A DNA stretch of 64,000 nucleotides, taken from positions 3,372,001 through 3,436,000 of the forward strand of contig NZ_CP051428.1 of assembly GCF_012676905.1 (NCBI RefSeq), written 5' to 3'. Source of the DNA: Paenibacillus albicereus. GTDB lineage: Bacteria; Bacillota; Bacilli; Paenibacillales; Paenibacillaceae. The notes beneath the pieces were generated by a model. It was given only the letters and a program-made list of their open reading frames with translations, did no database searches and was not told the DNA's origin. Positions 56,480-63,910 of this stretch are shown piece after piece; positions within the stretch are counted from its first letter, which is position 1, and every line of letters starts with the position of its first letter. The translations under genes and the position numbers were made by a program.

Positions 56480-56781
56480 GCCTGCTGATACCTTTCGGCC
56501 CGAGCTTCCTCCTCTTCGTCCCACAGCTCCTTGGACGTCTTGCGCTTGATGATGACCTTGACCTTGTCGCGGATGTCGCGGTATTCGTAGTCCCCCGCGG
56601 GAACATCATCAGCCCGCAGAACAAGGTTCGCACCGATAATCCCGATCGTATACCACTCGGCAGTTTCGTTACCCTGTTCCTCCGTCAGCTCTGGCTTATG
56701 CCACGACGACAGTCCGAACCATCCACCTCTCGTGCTTTCGTTGTGCCGCTCGCAGAACTCGAGCAAGGTCATTTCAGCCAT
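56476..56781 (-). CDS. First gene of the prophage right end
   Basis: 101 residues from ATG at 56781 (GAGGGAGC upstream). MTLLEFCERHNESTRGGWFGLSSW and a Lys/Glu-rich end. It lies only about 48 bp inside attR, so in the lysogen the sigK transcript would run into it, while in the excised circle it follows the recombinase gene across attP. Confidence 0.6.
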   Translation of the reverse strand: MAEMTLLEFCERHNESTRGGWFGLSSWHKPELTEEQGNETAEWYTIGIIGANLVLRADDVPAGDYEYRDIRDKVKVIIKRKTSKELWDEEEEARAERYQQA

Positions 56782-56829
56782 CTTCGCCACGCTCCCTCAA
56801 CGAATTCCTTATCTGATATGTATACTACA

Positions 56830-56859
56830 CTACAGACATTAGAATTTCATTCTCGATGC
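56830..56859 (-). other. attR (prophage/sigK 5' junction)
   Basis: Plus strand: phage arm CTACAGACATTAGAATT (56830-56846), core TC (56847-56848), chromosomal half ATTCTCGATGC (56849-56859). Combining its chromosomal half with that of attL gives an attB with 8 of 11 paired dyad positions and restores the codons [10 protein letters not shown] of SigK. Confidence 0.9.
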
Positions 56860-57184
56860 AGCGGGCCGCGAATGTCGCCAGCTTCGTGCCTTTGCCGGTC
56901 TGGAAGCTCTCGATCGCCTTGATGAGACCGATCGTGCCGATCGAGATGAGGTCCTCGGCGTCCTCGCCGGTATTGTCGAATTTCTTGACGATGTGCGCGA
57001 CCAGCCGCAGGTTGTGCTCGATGAGCAGATTGCGCGATTGCTGGTTGCCCTCGGCCATCAGCTTCAGATGGCGGAGCTCATCCTCCTCCTGCAGCGGCTG
57101 CGGGAACGCGTTGTTTTTGACATAGGACACAAGCAGGCCGAGCTGCTTGATGAACAGGGCGATTGCAGCAAAAAGTCCAGGCAT
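56847..57184 (-). CDS. sigK: RNA polymerase sigma factor SigK, 5' part (split by prophage)
   Basis: Encodes residues 1-113 of pro-SigK. The start at 57184 gives a 20-residue hydrophobic pro-sequence ending VS before [10 protein letters not shown], the same cut position (20/21) as in B. subtilis; an upstream ATG at 57202 lacks a ribosome site. Region 2 ([43 protein letters not shown]) is complete. In the lysogen the frame runs 6 codons into the phage (ILMSVV) and stops at 56825, giving an inactive 119-residue product until excision. Confidence 0.95.
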
Positions 57185-57248
57185 TTCGGAGGCCACCCCC
57201 ATGCAGTACTACCGTCTCTGCCAGGGGCAGGCGGTGCAGATGTAAGGT

Positions 57249-57277
57249 TAGTTTATGTGGGCGGCCGCCCAGAAGTG
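57249..57277 (-). promoter_or_regulatory. Possible mother-cell promoter of sigK
   Basis: Minus strand CATAAACTA (57249-57257) fits the -10 of sigma-K (CATANNNTA) and roughly that of sigma-E; a CAC sits 17 bases before it. A GGGCGGCCGCCC palindrome fills the spacer. Weak evidence. Confidence 0.35.
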
Positions 57278-57382
57278 CCTGTACGTCGCGTTCGTTCCGC
57301 AAAATTAGACATCCGGTCCGCTGATTCATTCGACCGGCAAAAGGGTACGTGGCGGGCTTTCTTCTTTTCCCCTGCCGAAACC

Positions 57383-57420
57383 AAAAAAAGGGAGCGAAGC
57401 GCGGAACGCTTCACTCCCTG
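57383..57420 (-). terminator. Terminator of the oxidoreductase/isomerase operon
   Basis: AGGGAG-GAAGCG pairs with CGCTTC-CTCCCT (one bulged base each side) and seven A on the plus strand give a T-run for leftward transcripts. A second stem (AGCCTGCCGC/GCGGCAGGCT) lies nearer the stop. Confidence 0.85.
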
Positions 57421-57487
57421 CCGATATAGGGGAGCCTCTCGGCTCGCCCCCCAGCCTGCCGCGAGGATGCGGCAGGCTCTTCTTCCG

Positions 57488-58507
57488 TTACAGCTTGACG
57501 AACTGGCCGGTCCGCTGCGACTCGAACGCCGCGAGGATGACCTTCAGCGACTTCAGGCCTTCCTCGCCGGAGATCGCCGGCGGCGTGCCGGTCGAGATCG
57601 AATCCAGGAACGCGTCGATGACGCCGCTCGGCACTTGCTTCTCGTTGGTCGCCATGGCGCCGACCTTGTACGTCTGGGTGAGGCCCTCGGTCGGCTCGAC
57701 GATGACCTCGTCGCCGTCGACGGTGCCGATCTTCATGACGCCGCGCTCGCACCAGAGCACCGTGCTGTTGTCGCCGCCCTTGTACTGCGTCCAGCTGGCG
57801 ACCAGCGTGCCGATCGCGCCGCCCTTCATGCGCAGCAGGCAGGAGGCATTGTCGTCCACGTCCGTGTCCTTCTTGTCCACCGTGCCGATGAAGCCGGCGA
57901 CCTCCGCCACCTCGTCGTCCAGCAGATAGCGGATGAAGTCCGACTTGTGCACGCCGAGATCGCCCATGGCGCCCATGACGGCTTCGTCCTTGCGGAAGAA
58001 CCAGCTGCCCGCGCCGTCGACGCTCCAGCTCTCGGGACCGGGATGGCCGAACGACGTGCGGAAGGTCAGCACGCGGCCGAGCTCGCCGGAGTCGAGAATC
58101 TCCTTGGCCTTGACATGCGGAGGCATCAGGCGCTGGTTGTGGCCGACCATGAGGAAGACGCCGTTGCGGCGCGCGGCCTCGATCATCTGCTCGCCTTCCT
58201 CCGCGGTCGCGGCCATCGGCTTCTCGACCAGCACATGCTTGCCCGCGTTCGCCGCGTATATCGCCATCTCGGCATGCAGGTGGTTCGGCGTGCAGACGCT
58301 CACGGCATCGACGTCCTCGCTGGCGAGCAGCTCCTCATAGCTGGCATACGCCTTGCCGCCGTATTGGTCCGCCATCTCTTGCGCCCGCTCCAGGATCGGA
58401 TCGGCGTAGGCGACCAGTTCCGCCAGCCCGTTCTCGGCATACTCGGGGATATGTCTGCGCTGGGCGATCGCGCCGCAGCCGAAGACCGCGATCTTGATTT
58501 TGCTCAT
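57488..58507 (-). CDS. Gfo/Idh/MocA-family oxidoreductase
   Basis: 339 residues. Rossmann motif GCGAIA at 10-15, and the family's EKP (95-97) with its Lys near the active site; C-terminal beta domain. Members oxidise sugars, inositols or sugar acids with NAD(P). Its operon partner is a sugar isomerase-like protein and an AraC regulator is divergent, so it belongs to a sugar or sugar-derivative pathway not otherwise identified. Confidence 0.9.
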   Translation of the reverse strand: MSKIKIAVFGCGAIAQRRHIPEYAENGLAELVAYADPILERAQEMADQYGGKAYASYEELLASEDVDAVSVCTPNHLHAEMAIYAANAGKHVLVEKPMAATAEEGEQMIEAARRNGVFLMVGHNQRLMPPHVKAKEILDSGELGRVLTFRTSFGHPGPESWSVDGAGSWFFRKDEAVMGAMGDLGVHKSDFIRYLLDDEVAEVAGFIGTVDKKDTDVDDNASCLLRMKGGAIGTLVASWTQYKGGDNSTVLWCERGVMKIGTVDGDEVIVEPTEGLTQTYKVGAMATNEKQVPSGVIDAFLDSISTGTPPAISGEEGLKSLKVILAAFESQRTGQFVKL

Positions 58508-58541
58508 CGGTTCGGTTCTCTCCTTCGGTATCGGTTCGGGA

Positions 58542-59315
58542 TCAAGCGTTCAAATAATGGCGCTGCACCCAGTCGAAGCTGCTGGCCACGCTGTCGAGCG
58601 GCGGGTTCTGGCAATGATCCTGCTCCACGATCAGCCACTGCACGCCCGCTGCCTCGGCTGCCTCGATGACGCCCGGCAGATCCACGCCGCCTTGTCCGAG
58701 CTCCAGCGTCTTCATTCCGCCTTGCTCGTCGAGGGCGAAGTCCTTGAGGTGGAGGAGCGGCAGGCGTCCGGCATACTTGCCGATGTACGTCACCGGATCG
58801 CGTCCGGCGAACTGCACCCAGCAGACGTCCATCTCGACCTGGACCGCTTCCGGCGCCGTCGCCTGGAACATGGCGTCGAACGCGTTCTCCTCGCCGACCC
58901 GGCCCTCGAACTCGAACTCATGGTTGTGGTAGCCGAAGATCAGCCCCTGCTTGGCCGCCTCGGTCCCGATCGCCTGCAGCTCGGCGTACAGGGCGGTCCA
59001 GCCCTCGCCCGTCTGCGGCCGGTCCTCTTCCAGGAGATAAGGACAGATCATGTACGCGGCGCCGATCGTCTTCAGGTAGTCGATCTCCTTCTGCAGGTCC
59101 TGGCGCAGCGCGTGCAGCGAGACGTGGCTGCTGAAGCCCTTCAGGCCCAGCTCGTCCAGCGTCGCTTTCATCTCTTCGGCGGTAAGGTCTCCATAACCTG
59201 CGAACTCGACGCCTTGGTAGCCGAGCGCCGCCACTTTGCGCAGCGTGCCCTTGAAGTCGGTCGCGGTCTCCTCCCGCAGCGTGTACAGCTGCAGGCCGAT
59301 GCTGATTTTGGTCAT
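58542..59315 (-). CDS. Sugar phosphate isomerase/epimerase-like TIM barrel
   Basis: 257 residues. ISIGLQLYTLREETATDF, GYHNHEFEF, VQVEMDVCWVQFAG and LLHLKDF place the metal-binding His, Glu and Asp of AP endonuclease family 2 barrels (xylose isomerase-like). First gene of the pair. Confidence 0.85.
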   Translation of the reverse strand: MTKISIGLQLYTLREETATDFKGTLRKVAALGYQGVEFAGYGDLTAEEMKATLDELGLKGFSSHVSLHALRQDLQKEIDYLKTIGAAYMICPYLLEEDRPQTGEGWTALYAELQAIGTEAAKQGLIFGYHNHEFEFEGRVGEENAFDAMFQATAPEAVQVEMDVCWVQFAGRDPVTYIGKYAGRLPLLHLKDFALDEQGGMKTLELGQGGVDLPGVIEAAEAAGVQWLIVEQDHCQNPPLDSVASSFDWVQRHYLNA

Positions 59316-59421
59316 GATGGGAAGTCTCCTCTTCGGAACGGGATTCTAGCTCTGGTTTCATTCTAGGCGATTCCCCTCTACAATGAACATATCCAATTCC
59401 GGCAAAACATGAACGATTTGC

Positions 59422-60276
59422 TTGGAAATCTCGAGATGGGGGCCGTTCGTCCTGGAAACTTCCGTGCTGATCTGCGACTATTCCAGCCATTACAAGCCGT
59501 TTCTCCACGATGCGAGAAGCGGCCTGCAGCATTATCTATTTCGCCTGCAGACCGAAGGCACCTGCGAGGTCGCCTCGGGCGGCGCCTCCTACCGGCTTGC
59601 CGGCGGCGACCTGCTCCTGCTTCGTCCCGGAGACGACTATCATCTGATCGTGAACGAGCCGGCCAAGAAGGGCCGGCTGTCGAGCGGAGACTATTACCTC
59701 TTTTGCCAAGGCACCTGGATCGACGGATGGTGGAGCCGAAAGGCGCGCCCGACGGTCAGTCCCATCGGAGCCGACGAGCAGCTCATCACGCTGTGGCGCA
59801 GCCTTCTGCTGGAAAAGCGCCGCCACGCCCTCGACGAGGATGCGGAGCTGAAGGACGCGCTCCTGCGCAGCCTCTGCCTGTACATCGACCGGGCGATCAG
59901 CGAGAGCGTGCCGAGCGGGGCGCCGGGAACGGCGGCGCTCAAGATCAAGCGGTTCATCGAGGAGCATGCCTTCTCCACCTTCAAGCTCGAGGAAGCGGCG
60001 CGGCATGCCGGACTGAGCCTGTCCCGCGCGGTAAGGCTGTTCAAGGAGCAGTTCGGCAAGACGATGATCCAGTATGCGATCGAGATCCGGCTGCAAGCGG
60101 CCGTCGAGCAGATCAAGTACAGCGAGCTGAAGCTCGAGCGGATCGGCAAGGCTTGCGGCTTCGCCAGCTACTCGTATTTCCACCGCGTCTTTCGAACGCA
60201 TTACGGGCTCTCTCCGCTGGAGTACCGATCCCTGCACTTGCAGCGAGGCTCGGGCGGCTCGGAGGGCGAGTCCTGA
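59422..60276 (+). CDS. AraC-family transcriptional regulator
   Basis: 284 residues. N-terminal cupin-like sensing part (LLLLRPGDDYHLIV) and a C-terminal pair of helix-turn-helices (FKLEEAARHAGLSLSRAVRLFKEQFGKT and the RIGKACGFASYSYFHRVFRTHYGLSPLEYR end). The start is unsure: TTG at 59422 is the first in frame and has no clear ribosome site. Likely controls the divergent oxidoreductase/isomerase operon. Confidence 0.85.
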   Translation: MEISRWGPFVLETSVLICDYSSHYKPFLHDARSGLQHYLFRLQTEGTCEVASGGASYRLAGGDLLLLRPGDDYHLIVNEPAKKGRLSSGDYYLFCQGTWIDGWWSRKARPTVSPIGADEQLITLWRSLLLEKRRHALDEDAELKDALLRSLCLYIDRAISESVPSGAPGTAALKIKRFIEEHAFSTFKLEEAARHAGLSLSRAVRLFKEQFGKTMIQYAIEIRLQAAVEQIKYSELKLERIGKACGFASYSYFHRVFRTHYGLSPLEYRSLHLQRGSGGSEGES

Positions 60277-60291
60277 CCGCAACAAACGGCC

Positions 60292-60340
60292 AAAAAAAGC
60301 GGTCCCGCCCGTCCTCGGACTCGGCGGAACCGCTTTTTTT
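60292..60340. terminator. Bidirectional terminator between araC-type gene and asbF
   Basis: AAAAAAAGCGGT-CCGCC pairs with GGCGG-ACCGCTTTTTTT. Both strands end in a T-run, serving the convergent genes. Confidence 0.9.
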
Positions 60341-60361
60341 CTCGGGCGGGCAAGAACGGCT

Positions 60362-61234
60362 TCAGCCCGGAGCGCCGGCCGCCACCGCCTGCGCCCGAGC
60401 CAACCGGCCGCGCAGCCAGCGGCTCTCGCGGGCGAGCATGCCGGCGGGGTCGCCGCCGAACCATTCGACCGAGCCGAACAGCTCCGGCTCGCCCGCGGCG
60501 AGCTCCAGCAGCGGCTCGTAGTCGATCGCGCCGTCGCGGAGCGCGACCATGCCCTCGCGGCTGCCTCCGGCCGCATAGACGATATCGGGGCGGAAGACGC
60601 CGACATGCTCCAGCCGGTCGATGTTCTTGAGGTGCAGGTAGCCGATCCACGGCTTCAGCTCCCGCCAGCAGACGGCCGGGTCGCCTCCCGCCTCCCACAG
60701 ATGGAGGGCGTCGAAGTTGAGCAGCGCCGCTCCCGGCCGCAGCGCATCGGCCAGCCGCATCATCTCCGCCGCCATCGCCGGCGTGTCGAGCAGCGTCGCC
60801 GGATGCGTCTCCAGCAGCAGCTGCACGCCCGCCTCGCGGCAGAGCGCCCCGAGCTCGCATGCCTGCTCGATGACGGAGCGGCGCTCGCCGCCGTTCAGCT
60901 CGGCGCTGCCGCGGCCACCGGCGAAGATGCGCAGGCGCGGAGCCCCGCACCAGAGGGCGCGCTCGATCAGCCTCAGGCAGCGGTCGCGGCTCGCGGCAAA
61001 ATCGGCCTCCGGCGAGACATCGACATAGTGGCTTACCATCGAGATCGAGAGGCCGTGCGCGCGGAGCCGCCCAAGGTCCTCTTCGGCCTGCCGGCGGTTC
61101 AGCTCATGGAGCTGGGCGGCATGGGCGCCCCACAGCTCGATGCCGTCGTAGCCGAGCCGCGCGGCCAGCTCCGCCAGCTCGCGGAACGAGACGAGCTGAT
61201 GGCGGAACGAAATCGTGCACAGCGCCGTCTTCAT
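60362..61234 (-). CDS. asbF: 3-dehydroshikimate dehydratase (petrobactin)
   Basis: 290 residues starting MKTALCTISFRHQLVSF, very close to AsbF of Bacillus. GYDGIELWGAHA, LLLETHP, NFDALHLWEAGGDP and YLHLKNI carry the metal-binding residues of the TIM barrel. Makes 3,4-dihydroxybenzoate from 3-dehydroshikimate for petrobactin. Overlaps the asbE stop by 4 bp. The frame extends upstream but that part covers asbE and is not used. Confidence 0.9.
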   Translation of the reverse strand: MKTALCTISFRHQLVSFRELAELAARLGYDGIELWGAHAAQLHELNRRQAEEDLGRLRAHGLSISMVSHYVDVSPEADFAASRDRCLRLIERALWCGAPRLRIFAGGRGSAELNGGERRSVIEQACELGALCREAGVQLLLETHPATLLDTPAMAAEMMRLADALRPGAALLNFDALHLWEAGGDPAVCWRELKPWIGYLHLKNIDRLEHVGVFRPDIVYAAGGSREGMVALRDGAIDYEPLLELAAGEPELFGSVEWFGGDPAGMLARESRWLRGRLARAQAVAAGAPG

Positions 61235-62238
61235 GCCGGAACCTCCGCCGGCTGCGGCAGCGGCGGGGCCGGCTCGCCGAGCTTGGCCTGCCGCCAGCCG
61301 TCGTACTGGCGCCAAACCTCCTCCTTGATGCCGCGTTCGATTTCGTCGGCTTCGTCGAGGCTTTCGAGCAGCGTCTCGACGAGCGCTTTTTTGCCGGTCA
61401 TGGCGATCTTCACGGACAAATAGTGAGCGGTCGAGTACGTCTGGCACAGGTCCTCGACGCGGTTCGCCCACTTCAGGAAATGATCGCGCGAATAGCCGAG
61501 CGTGTCCTGGAAGTACATCAAGGCGTACTCGTAGCCGTACTTGCGGATCGCGAGCACCTTGAGCTGCTTCAGCGCCGGCAGCAGATGCGCGAGCGCCTCC
61601 GGCGATCCGGCGTCGGCCGCCCTCGTCACGATGGCGCGCACCTGCTCCGTCAGCTCGTTGCGCTCCGGGCGGAACGTCTCGCGGAAGTAGGCGTCCACGA
61701 GCTCCAAGGAAGGCGATCCCACCTCCCCCGCATCGATCGAGTAGCCCGCGCCGTCCTCGCCCATCGCCAGGATGGCCGCGACGACGTCGTCCCTTTTGGC
61801 CTCTCCCTCCCAGCGGAAGTCCGGATCGAACACGAACCACGTATCGTCCCGATCGGTCTTCGACACCATCAGATAATGGGGAAACGGGCTCATGCCCGCC
61901 TTCGTCTCGCGGTCCGGCAGCCGGCTCATGTCGAGCATGACGAGCAGGTAGCGATGCTCCGGCTGGGCCTCCATCAGCTCCAGCAGCCGCTGCACGTTGC
62001 GCTCCGGCGAGAGGCCGGGGTCATGCCAGCGCTCCGCGCGCAGGCCGAACAGGCGCTCGTAATCGTCGAACCGCCGCTGATGCGACAGCCTTTCGGAATG
62101 ATAGGCGAGGCGGCCGTCGGCCGTCACGTCGAACTCCGCGTCCCATACGCCGAAATAGAACGGCCGGTGATCGGCTTCTCCGCGCCTTTTTACGATCTCG
62201 CACAAGCAGCTCATCAGGCAATGGATCTTGATGCTCAT
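61231..62238 (-). CDS. asbE: Petrobactin biosynthesis protein AsbE
   Basis: 335 residues beginning MSIKIHCLMSCLCEIVKRRGEA; FYFGVWDAEFDVTADGRLAYHSE and KYGYEYALMYFQDTLGYSRDHFLKW fit AsbE (DUF6005-type), which transfers the dihydroxybenzoyl group from the carrier protein to spermidine-type amines. Placed between asbD and asbF as in Bacillus. Confidence 0.85.
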   Translation of the reverse strand: MSIKIHCLMSCLCEIVKRRGEADHRPFYFGVWDAEFDVTADGRLAYHSERLSHQRRFDDYERLFGLRAERWHDPGLSPERNVQRLLELMEAQPEHRYLLVMLDMSRLPDRETKAGMSPFPHYLMVSKTDRDDTWFVFDPDFRWEGEAKRDDVVAAILAMGEDGAGYSIDAGEVGSPSLELVDAYFRETFRPERNELTEQVRAIVTRAADAGSPEALAHLLPALKQLKVLAIRKYGYEYALMYFQDTLGYSRDHFLKWANRVEDLCQTYSTAHYLSVKIAMTGKKALVETLLESLDEADEIERGIKEEVWRQYDGWRQAKLGEPAPPLPQPAEVPA

Positions 62239-62239
62239 G

Positions 62240-62515
62240 TCAACCCTTCCCTTCCGCTGCGAGCGGGCGCAGCTCCCCCATGAAGTCCAGCACCGAGCCG
62301 ACCGTCGCGAACGCGCGCGGATCGACCTCCGCGTCCGGCACCGCCAGCCCGAGCCGCACCTCGATCCAGACGATCAGCTGCATGACGAGGATAGAGTCCA
62401 GCCCCAGGTCCTCGGCGAGCCGCAGCTCGTCGTCCAGCCGCTCCGGCAGCCCGCCGAGGCCCAGGCTCTGCTCCATCAAGGCGCGCAGCTCGTCCCTTCT
62501 CCCTTCTCTCGGCAT
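62240..62515 (-). CDS. asbD: Aryl carrier protein AsbD
   Basis: 91 residues with the phosphopantetheine site DLGLDSILVMQL (Ser41). Carries 3,4-dihydroxybenzoate between AsbC and AsbE. Confidence 0.9.
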   Translation of the reverse strand: MPREGRRDELRALMEQSLGLGGLPERLDDELRLAEDLGLDSILVMQLIVWIEVRLGLAVPDAEVDPRAFATVGSVLDFMGELRPLAAEGKG

Positions 62516-62518
62516 CGC

Positions 62519-63910
62519 TTATTCCTCCTCCCGGCGCAGGCGCGCGCGGCTGATCTTGCCCGAAGGCAGTACGGGCAGGGCGGAGACGAGCGCGATCGCG
62601 GCCGGCACCTGATAGGCGGGCAAAAGCTTGCGGCATGCCTCGCGGATCGCCTCCTCGCCCACGCTTCCGTCGGCGACGATGCGCGCGCTCACGCGCTCGC
62701 CCATGACCGGGTGGCGGCTGCCGTAGACGACCGCCTCGCGTACGCCTTCCACTTGCAGCAGCGCCCGTTCGACCGCGGCCGGATACACCTTGCGCCCGCC
62801 GATGTTGATGACGTCGTCCACGCGGGCGACGAGCCGCAGCCCGCCGTCCGCCGCGCGGTAGGCCAGATCGCCGGTGCGGAATTCCGTGCGCTCGGCGGCG
62901 GATTCCCGGCCCCCGGCGCCTGCTCCCGGATCGGACAGGACGATCCCGTCCGGACGCCGCTCGCCCCTTTCCTCCTCCGCTGCGGTCAGCGTCGGCAAAG
63001 GCGCACCGGCGCCGCGACCATATTCGCCGGCGGCTGCGGCAAGCGGCTGCCGGCGGCGCAGCGCAAGCTCCGCCGGCTCGTCCGGGCCGCTGCCCGCCCG
63101 CGCCTCGAAGCGGCCGAGCTCCGCGCCGATGTCTTGGACGCCGGCCATGCGGGCGGACAGCGAGACGCAGCCGAGCTCGGTGCAGCCGTACTGCTGCATG
63201 AGCGTGTCCGCCGAGGCCTGCAGGCGCTCGAACAGCGGCTCCGTCATCGGCGCGCCGGAGGAGAGCAGCCGGTGGAAGCGCATGCCCTTTCCCGCGAGCG
63301 AGGACAGCAGATGGAACAGCAGCGGCACGCCGTAGGCCAGATGGCGCGGATGCTCGCGCAGCGCGGCCAGCATCGCCTTGGGGTTGCGGGCCGGAGCGAG
63401 CACCGGCTCGCCTCCCCGCGCCAGCGTGGCCACGACGCCGCACAGCAAGCCGAAGGAATGCGACACCGGCGCGAGCACGACCGTCGTCAGGCCGCTGTCC
63501 GCGCCGGCGCCGGCCTGCTCGAGCGCGCGGTTGTAATCGGCCGTCTCCTCGGCGATGTCGGCCCACGTCCGCCGCAGCAGCTTGGAGCGGCCGGTCGTGC
63601 CGGAGGAATGCTGGAGCAGCGACGGCTCCCACGGCGTCCGCGCCTGCGGCTGCGGCCCGGCCAGGAACTGGTCGGCGCGGCCGTAGACGAGGCCGCAGCA
63701 GCCGCTCTCGAGCGAGGTCTCGAACGCCGCGTCCAGCGGCATGTCCTCGCTCAGCAGCAGCGCGGACGCGCCCTCCTCGCGCAGATAGAGCGCCAGCGCC
63801 GCCGTCTCCTCGCGGCTTTCGAGACAGAGCGCGTACAGCCTGCCGGCCGGCCGCGCGAGATGCGGCAGCCGGCGGAACCCGGCCCAACGAGACTCAAATC
63901 GGCTGGACAT
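62519..63910 (-). CDS. asbC: 3,4-dihydroxybenzoate-AMP ligase AsbC
   Basis: 463 residues of the ANL adenylating family: SSGTTGRSK (102-110), MQQYGCTELG, TGDLAYRAADGGLRLVARVDDVINIGGRKVYP, and C-terminal PSGKISRARLRRE with the catalytic Lys. Activates 3,4-dihydroxybenzoate and loads AsbD. It starts with ATG at 63910 and overlaps the end of asbB. Confidence 0.9.
   Translation of the reverse strand: MSSRFESRWAGFRRLPHLARPAGRLYALCLESREETAALALYLREEGASALLLSEDMPLDAAFETSLESGCCGLVYGRADQFLAGPQPQARTPWEPSLLQHSSGTTGRSKLLRRTWADIAEETADYNRALEQAGAGADSGLTTVVLAPVSHSFGLLCGVVATLARGGEPVLAPARNPKAMLAALREHPRHLAYGVPLLFHLLSSLAGKGMRFHRLLSSGAPMTEPLFERLQASADTLMQQYGCTELGCVSLSARMAGVQDIGAELGRFEARAGSGPDEPAELALRRRQPLAAAAGEYGRGAGAPLPTLTAAEEERGERRPDGIVLSDPGAGAGGRESAAERTEFRTGDLAYRAADGGLRLVARVDDVINIGGRKVYPAAVERALLQVEGVREAVVYGSRHPVMGERVSARIVADGSVGEEAIREACRKLLPAYQVPAAIALVSALPVLPSGKISRARLRREEE

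Larger units (their letters stand above)
2583..56846 (-). mobile_element. Skin-like contractile-tailed prophage inserted in sigK
   Basis: The element lies between two serine-recombinase attachment half-sites and carries a recombinase beside attL, replication and recombination genes, divergent repressors, ArpU, lysis genes and a full morphogenesis set (terminase, portal, protease, capsid, sheath, tube, tape measure, baseplate, spike). With one copy of the 2-bp core it is 54,266 bp. Structural genes resemble PBSX/skin (Xkd series) in order and family. No structural gene is visibly broken, so it may still make particles. It also has plasmid-like partition and secretion-type genes at 22.8-28.8 kb. 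Confidence 0.95.

Noticed and set aside
56993-58669. 558-codon rightward open frame
   Set aside because: Antisense to sigK and the Gfo/Idh oxidoreductase; Arg/Ala/Asp-rich content is a GC-bias artefact.
61235-61840. Upstream extension of the asbF reading frame
   Set aside because: It is the out-of-frame shadow of asbE; the AsbF N-terminus MKTALCTISF starts at 61234.
62235-63887. 550-codon leftward frame overlapping asbC and asbD
   Set aside because: Arg/Ala/Gly-rich shadow frame; asbC and asbD have clear domain motifs in their own frames.
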